A stretch of DNA of 7,331 nt from CAZAFN01 sp964484795 (GTDB lineage Bacteria; Pseudomonadota; Alphaproteobacteria; Methylaequorales; Methylaequoraceae): positions 1 through 7,331 of the forward strand of contig CAZAFN010000039.1 in NCBI GenBank assembly GCA_964484795.1, given 5' to 3'. The position numbers and the translations under genes were made by a program. The notes below the pieces were generated by a model that searched no databases, was not told the DNA's origin, and worked only from the letters and a program-made list of their open reading frames with translations. Of this stretch, positions 5,385 to 7,331 are shown in pieces. The first letter of the stretch is position 1, and every line of letters starts with the position of its first letter.

Positions 5385-6128
5385 ATGGCTGATAAAAAAA
5401 TAGACAAGATTTTTGGTAGCAATGAAAAAGTCTCTGATTTCTCTTTTAATGAAAGAGTAGCTGATGTCTTTGATGATATGGTCTCAAGAAGTGTTCCAAT
5501 GTATAAAGAGACAATGTTAGCATCGGTTGATCTCGGAAAGCATTTCATAAAACAAAATACAAATATCATAGATATTGGTTGTTCAACTGGCACTTTATTA
5601 AATCTTTGTTCTCAAACATATGGCGGAAATAAATTTAATTTTATTGGAATTGATTCATCACAGGCAATGTTAAATAAAGCAAAGAATAAAATAAAAGGTT
5701 CAAAAAATTTTTCCAATATTAAATTTAAACATCAAGATATAGAAAAATCTATTGACATTTCAAATGCTTCACTGATCTTTATGAACTATACTCTTCAATT
5801 TGTAAGACCCCTAAATCGTCAAAAATTAATAAAAGAAATTCACAAAGGGCTTAACGAAAATGGTGCTTTTATTCTCATTGAAAAAGTTTTGGGAAATGAT
5901 TCATTATTTAATAGAATTTATATAGACCTATATTTTAAGTATAAATCAAGTGTAGGTTATTCAGATAAAGAGATAAAAAAAAAAAGAGAGGCTTTAGAAA
6001 ATGTTTTAATACCCTATAGGATTGATGAAAATATTGAATTACTAAAGTCATCTGGTTTTGAATCTGTAGATATATTTTTTAAATGGTTTAATTGGTGTGG
6101 AATTGTTGCAATAAAAAAAAATGATTAG
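5385..6128 (+). CDS. cmoA: CmoA-like carboxy-S-adenosyl-L-methionine synthase
   Basis: A 247-residue protein, the same length as E. coli CmoA, which uses prephenate to turn SAM into carboxy-SAM for tRNA wobble uridine modification. Colinear matches run the whole length: FSFNERVADVFDDMVSRSVPMY (19-40, against [20 protein letters not shown]), the SAM motif DIGCSTGT (63-70), NYTLQFVRPLNRQ (134-146), GYSDKEI (191-197) and KKREALENVL (199-208). R201 aligns with CmoA Arg199, a carboxylate-contacting residue. CmoA normally works with the transferase CmoB, which is not seen here. Instead the gene lies between another methyltransferase and a sugar nucleotidyltransferase, overlapping the latter by 8 bp. 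It may supply carboxy-SAM for a glycan modification, serve tRNA from an unusual location, or be a CmoA-fold methyltransferase. Confidence 0.82.
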   Translation: MADKKIDKIFGSNEKVSDFSFNERVADVFDDMVSRSVPMYKETMLASVDLGKHFIKQNTNIIDIGCSTGTLLNLCSQTYGGNKFNFIGIDSSQAMLNKAKNKIKGSKNFSNIKFKHQDIEKSIDISNASLIFMNYTLQFVRPLNRQKLIKEIHKGLNENGAFILIEKVLGNDSLFNRIYIDLYFKYKSSVGYSDKEIKKKREALENVLIPYRIDENIELLKSSGFESVDIFFKWFNWCGIVAIKKND

Positions 6129-6876
6129 TAAAGCTATAATTATTGAAGCTCGAACAAATTCAAAAAGATTTCCTAATAAAACAATTAAAGAAATCTGTGG
6201 TAAACCGACAATCCAACTCCTAATCGAAAGGGTAAAAACATTAACTGAAATTAATCACATTGTTTTAGCAACTACAAAGAATTCCTGTGATGATCAGTTA
6301 ATTAAAATTGCTGAAAATGAAAAAATAAAATATTTCAGGGGAAGTGAAGATGATGTTTTAGGAAGAATATTAAGTGCTGCTAGTTTTTTTAAAATTGATC
6401 AAATTATAAGTGTTCCAGGTGATTGTCCACTTATTGACCCAGGTTGTATTAAAAATGTTGTTAAACTTTTCAATGATTTTTCATATGATTATGCATCAAG
6501 CGCACTTTCAGAAACATATCCAATGGGAATGGAAACGCAGGTTTTTTGGACAAAAACTTTAATGAAAGTTGATAAGTTAACAAAAAGGCCTGAAGATAGA
6601 GAGCATGCCACACAATTTATTTATAATAATCCGAATTTGTTTAAGATTTTGAAAGTTAAAGCACCAAAAAATCACACTAGGCCAAACTACTGCCTAGTGC
6701 TTGACGAGCCAGAGGATTTTCAATTGATAAAAAAAATTTATGAAGAATTTTATGAAAAAAAAAAATTTTTTTCGTTAGATGATATTATTTTTTACTTAGA
6801 TCAAAACCCAGAATTATTAAAAATTAATAGTAAAATTTCAAGATCAGATGTGAGCCGGGGTGTACCTAAGAAATAG
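6121..6876 (+). CDS. SpsF-type cytidylyltransferase-family sugar nucleotidyltransferase
   Basis: A 251-residue protein of the CMP-sialate/KDO cytidylyltransferase superfamily, SpsF branch. Visible motifs are the N-terminal nucleotide-binding stretch ARTNSKRFPNK (10-20) with GKP (27-29), the metal/sugar-site strand VPGDCPLIDP (98-107), EDREHAT (158-164) and LVLDEPEDF (192-200). The family activates sugars or sugar acids with CTP before transfer to surface glycans; the sugar is not identifiable. The length is normal for the family. Its ATG lies inside the end of the CmoA-like gene (8-bp overlap), indicating translational coupling. Together with the orphan SAF domain and the aminotransferase it hints at a nonulosonate-like sugar, but the synthase itself is not visible. 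Confidence 0.83.
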   Translation: MISKAIIIEARTNSKRFPNKTIKEICGKPTIQLLIERVKTLTEINHIVLATTKNSCDDQLIKIAENEKIKYFRGSEDDVLGRILSAASFFKIDQIISVPGDCPLIDPGCIKNVVKLFNDFSYDYASSALSETYPMGMETQVFWTKTLMKVDKLTKRPEDREHATQFIYNNPNLFKILKVKAPKNHTRPNYCLVLDEPEDFQLIKKIYEEFYEKKKFFSLDDIIFYLDQNPELLKINSKISRSDVSRGVPKK

Positions 6877-6880
6877 TTTA

Positions 6881-6906
6881 AAGTAAAAGATTGATTATTT
6901 TTACTT
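6881..6906. repeat. AT-only inverted repeat between nucleotidyltransferase and aminotransferase genes
   Basis: AAGTAAAA (6881-6888) and TTTTACTT (6899-6906) are perfect 8-bp inverted arms around a 10-nt loop, in the only sizeable gap (49 bp) among the last four genes. Seven of the eight pairs are A-T and no T run follows, so it is a poor terminator. It might mark an RNA processing or weak attenuation site, or be chance in AT-rich DNA. Confidence 0.35.
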
Positions 6907-6925
6907 AGTTAAAATGTAATAATGT

Positions 6926-7331
6926 ATGAATAAAAAATTAGCAATGTTAGGCGGTAAGCCAATAATTAATGAACCCCTTCAAAAGTATAAATCAATTTCG
7001 TTGAAGGAAAAAAAAGCTGTTATTGAAATAATAGATTCAGGTTGTCTCTCCGGTTTCTATGGAAGTTGGGAAGAGGGCTTTTTAGGCGGACCTAAGATTC
7101 AAGAATTTGAAAAAGAATGGTCAAAAAAGTTTAAGACTAAACATACTATCTCAGTTAATTCAAATACCTCTGGCTTATACTGTGCTATAGGGGCAATTGG
7201 ACTTTCTCCAGGCGACGAGGTTATAGTTCCTTGTACAACAATGTCTGCCACATCAATGGCACCATTAGTTTACGGAGGCATTCCAGTTTTCGCAGATATT
7301 GATCCGGACACATTCTGCATTGATATAAAAA
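6926..7331 (+). CDS. DegT/DnrJ/EryC1/StrS-family sugar aminotransferase, N-terminal part (cut by window end)
   Basis: The first 135 residues of a PLP-dependent aminotransferase of about 400 residues in full-length relatives. Visible signatures are LGGKPI (8-13), the LSGFYGSWEEGFLGGPKIQEFE stretch (41-62), VNSNTSGLYCAIGAIGLSPGDEVIVP (77-102), which includes the phosphate-binding NTSG, and YGGIPVFADIDPDTF (116-130). The PLP-binding lysine lies beyond the right edge. Family members aminate keto sugars such as UDP- or dTDP-4-keto sugars, using glutamate as donor, to give the amino sugars of surface glycans. An upstream ATG at 6922 is closed after three codons, which favours 6926. No ribosome binding site is apparent. 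Confidence 0.9.
   Translation, partial: MNKKLAMLGGKPIINEPLQKYKSISLKEKKAVIEIIDSGCLSGFYGSWEEGFLGGPKIQEFEKEWSKKFKTKHTISVNSNTSGLYCAIGAIGLSPGDEVIVPCTTMSATSMAPLVYGGIPVFADIDPDTFCIDIK

Noticed and set aside
6755..6772. A11/T7 palindromic tract in the nucleotidyltransferase gene
   Set aside because: It is in frame, coding for Lys/Phe codons common in this genome; no slippage evidence as with the 16-A run.

Overview
The window reads as an AT-rich, streamlined marine alphaproteobacterium, SAR11-like or a relative. Four things point that way: very low G+C in the protein genes (by eye well under a third), very short intergenic gaps with almost no Shine-Dalgarno sequences, many long A and T runs, and the alphaproteobacterial order 23S rRNA - 5S rRNA - initiator tRNA at the left edge. 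The lineage is inferred from style and layout, not from a database match.

Layout: (1) Positions 1-438 hold the 3' end of 23S rRNA, a complete 5S rRNA inside an extended processing stem, and tRNA-fMet. (2) Positions 483-1226 (minus strand, convergent with the rRNA operon) hold a formyltransferase-fold enzyme, probably a sugar N-formyltransferase. (3) After a 157-bp divergent spacer comes a plus-strand regulatory module: an EPS-type MarR winged-helix protein whose frame breaks in a 16-A run and continues as a Rossmann-like domain, then a NusG/RfaH-type elongation factor joined to it by an ATGA overlap. Just after the NusG-like gene, in its 3' leader, is a hairpin followed by GCGGTAGC, resembling the enterobacterial JUMPstart/ops element that recruits RfaH. 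(4) From 2506 to the right edge is a tightly packed surface-glycan cassette: an orphan SAF domain like the C-terminus of sialic-acid synthases (NeuB type), an asparagine-synthase-like amidotransferase, a class I methyltransferase, a CmoA-like carboxy-SAM synthase, an SpsF-type nucleotidyltransferase and a truncated DegT/StrS sugar aminotransferase.

How the parts may work together: the MarR-type and NusG-type proteins would control a surface polysaccharide operon, with the NusG paralog loading at the ops-like site on the transcript's own template and pushing polymerase through the long AT-rich cassette. The enzymes would make and activate a modified sugar (amination by DegT, amidation by the AsnB-like protein, methyl or carboxymethyl decoration, NTP activation by SpsF, and possibly N-formylation by the divergent gene). 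No glycosyltransferase, flippase or polymerase is inside the window, so the cassette probably continues to the right.

The points most worth checking are the ops/JUMPstart-like site beside an RfaH-like gene in an AT-rich genome, the 16-A frame break that splits an otherwise intact two-domain regulator, and a full-length CmoA homolog in a glycan operon with no CmoB in view.
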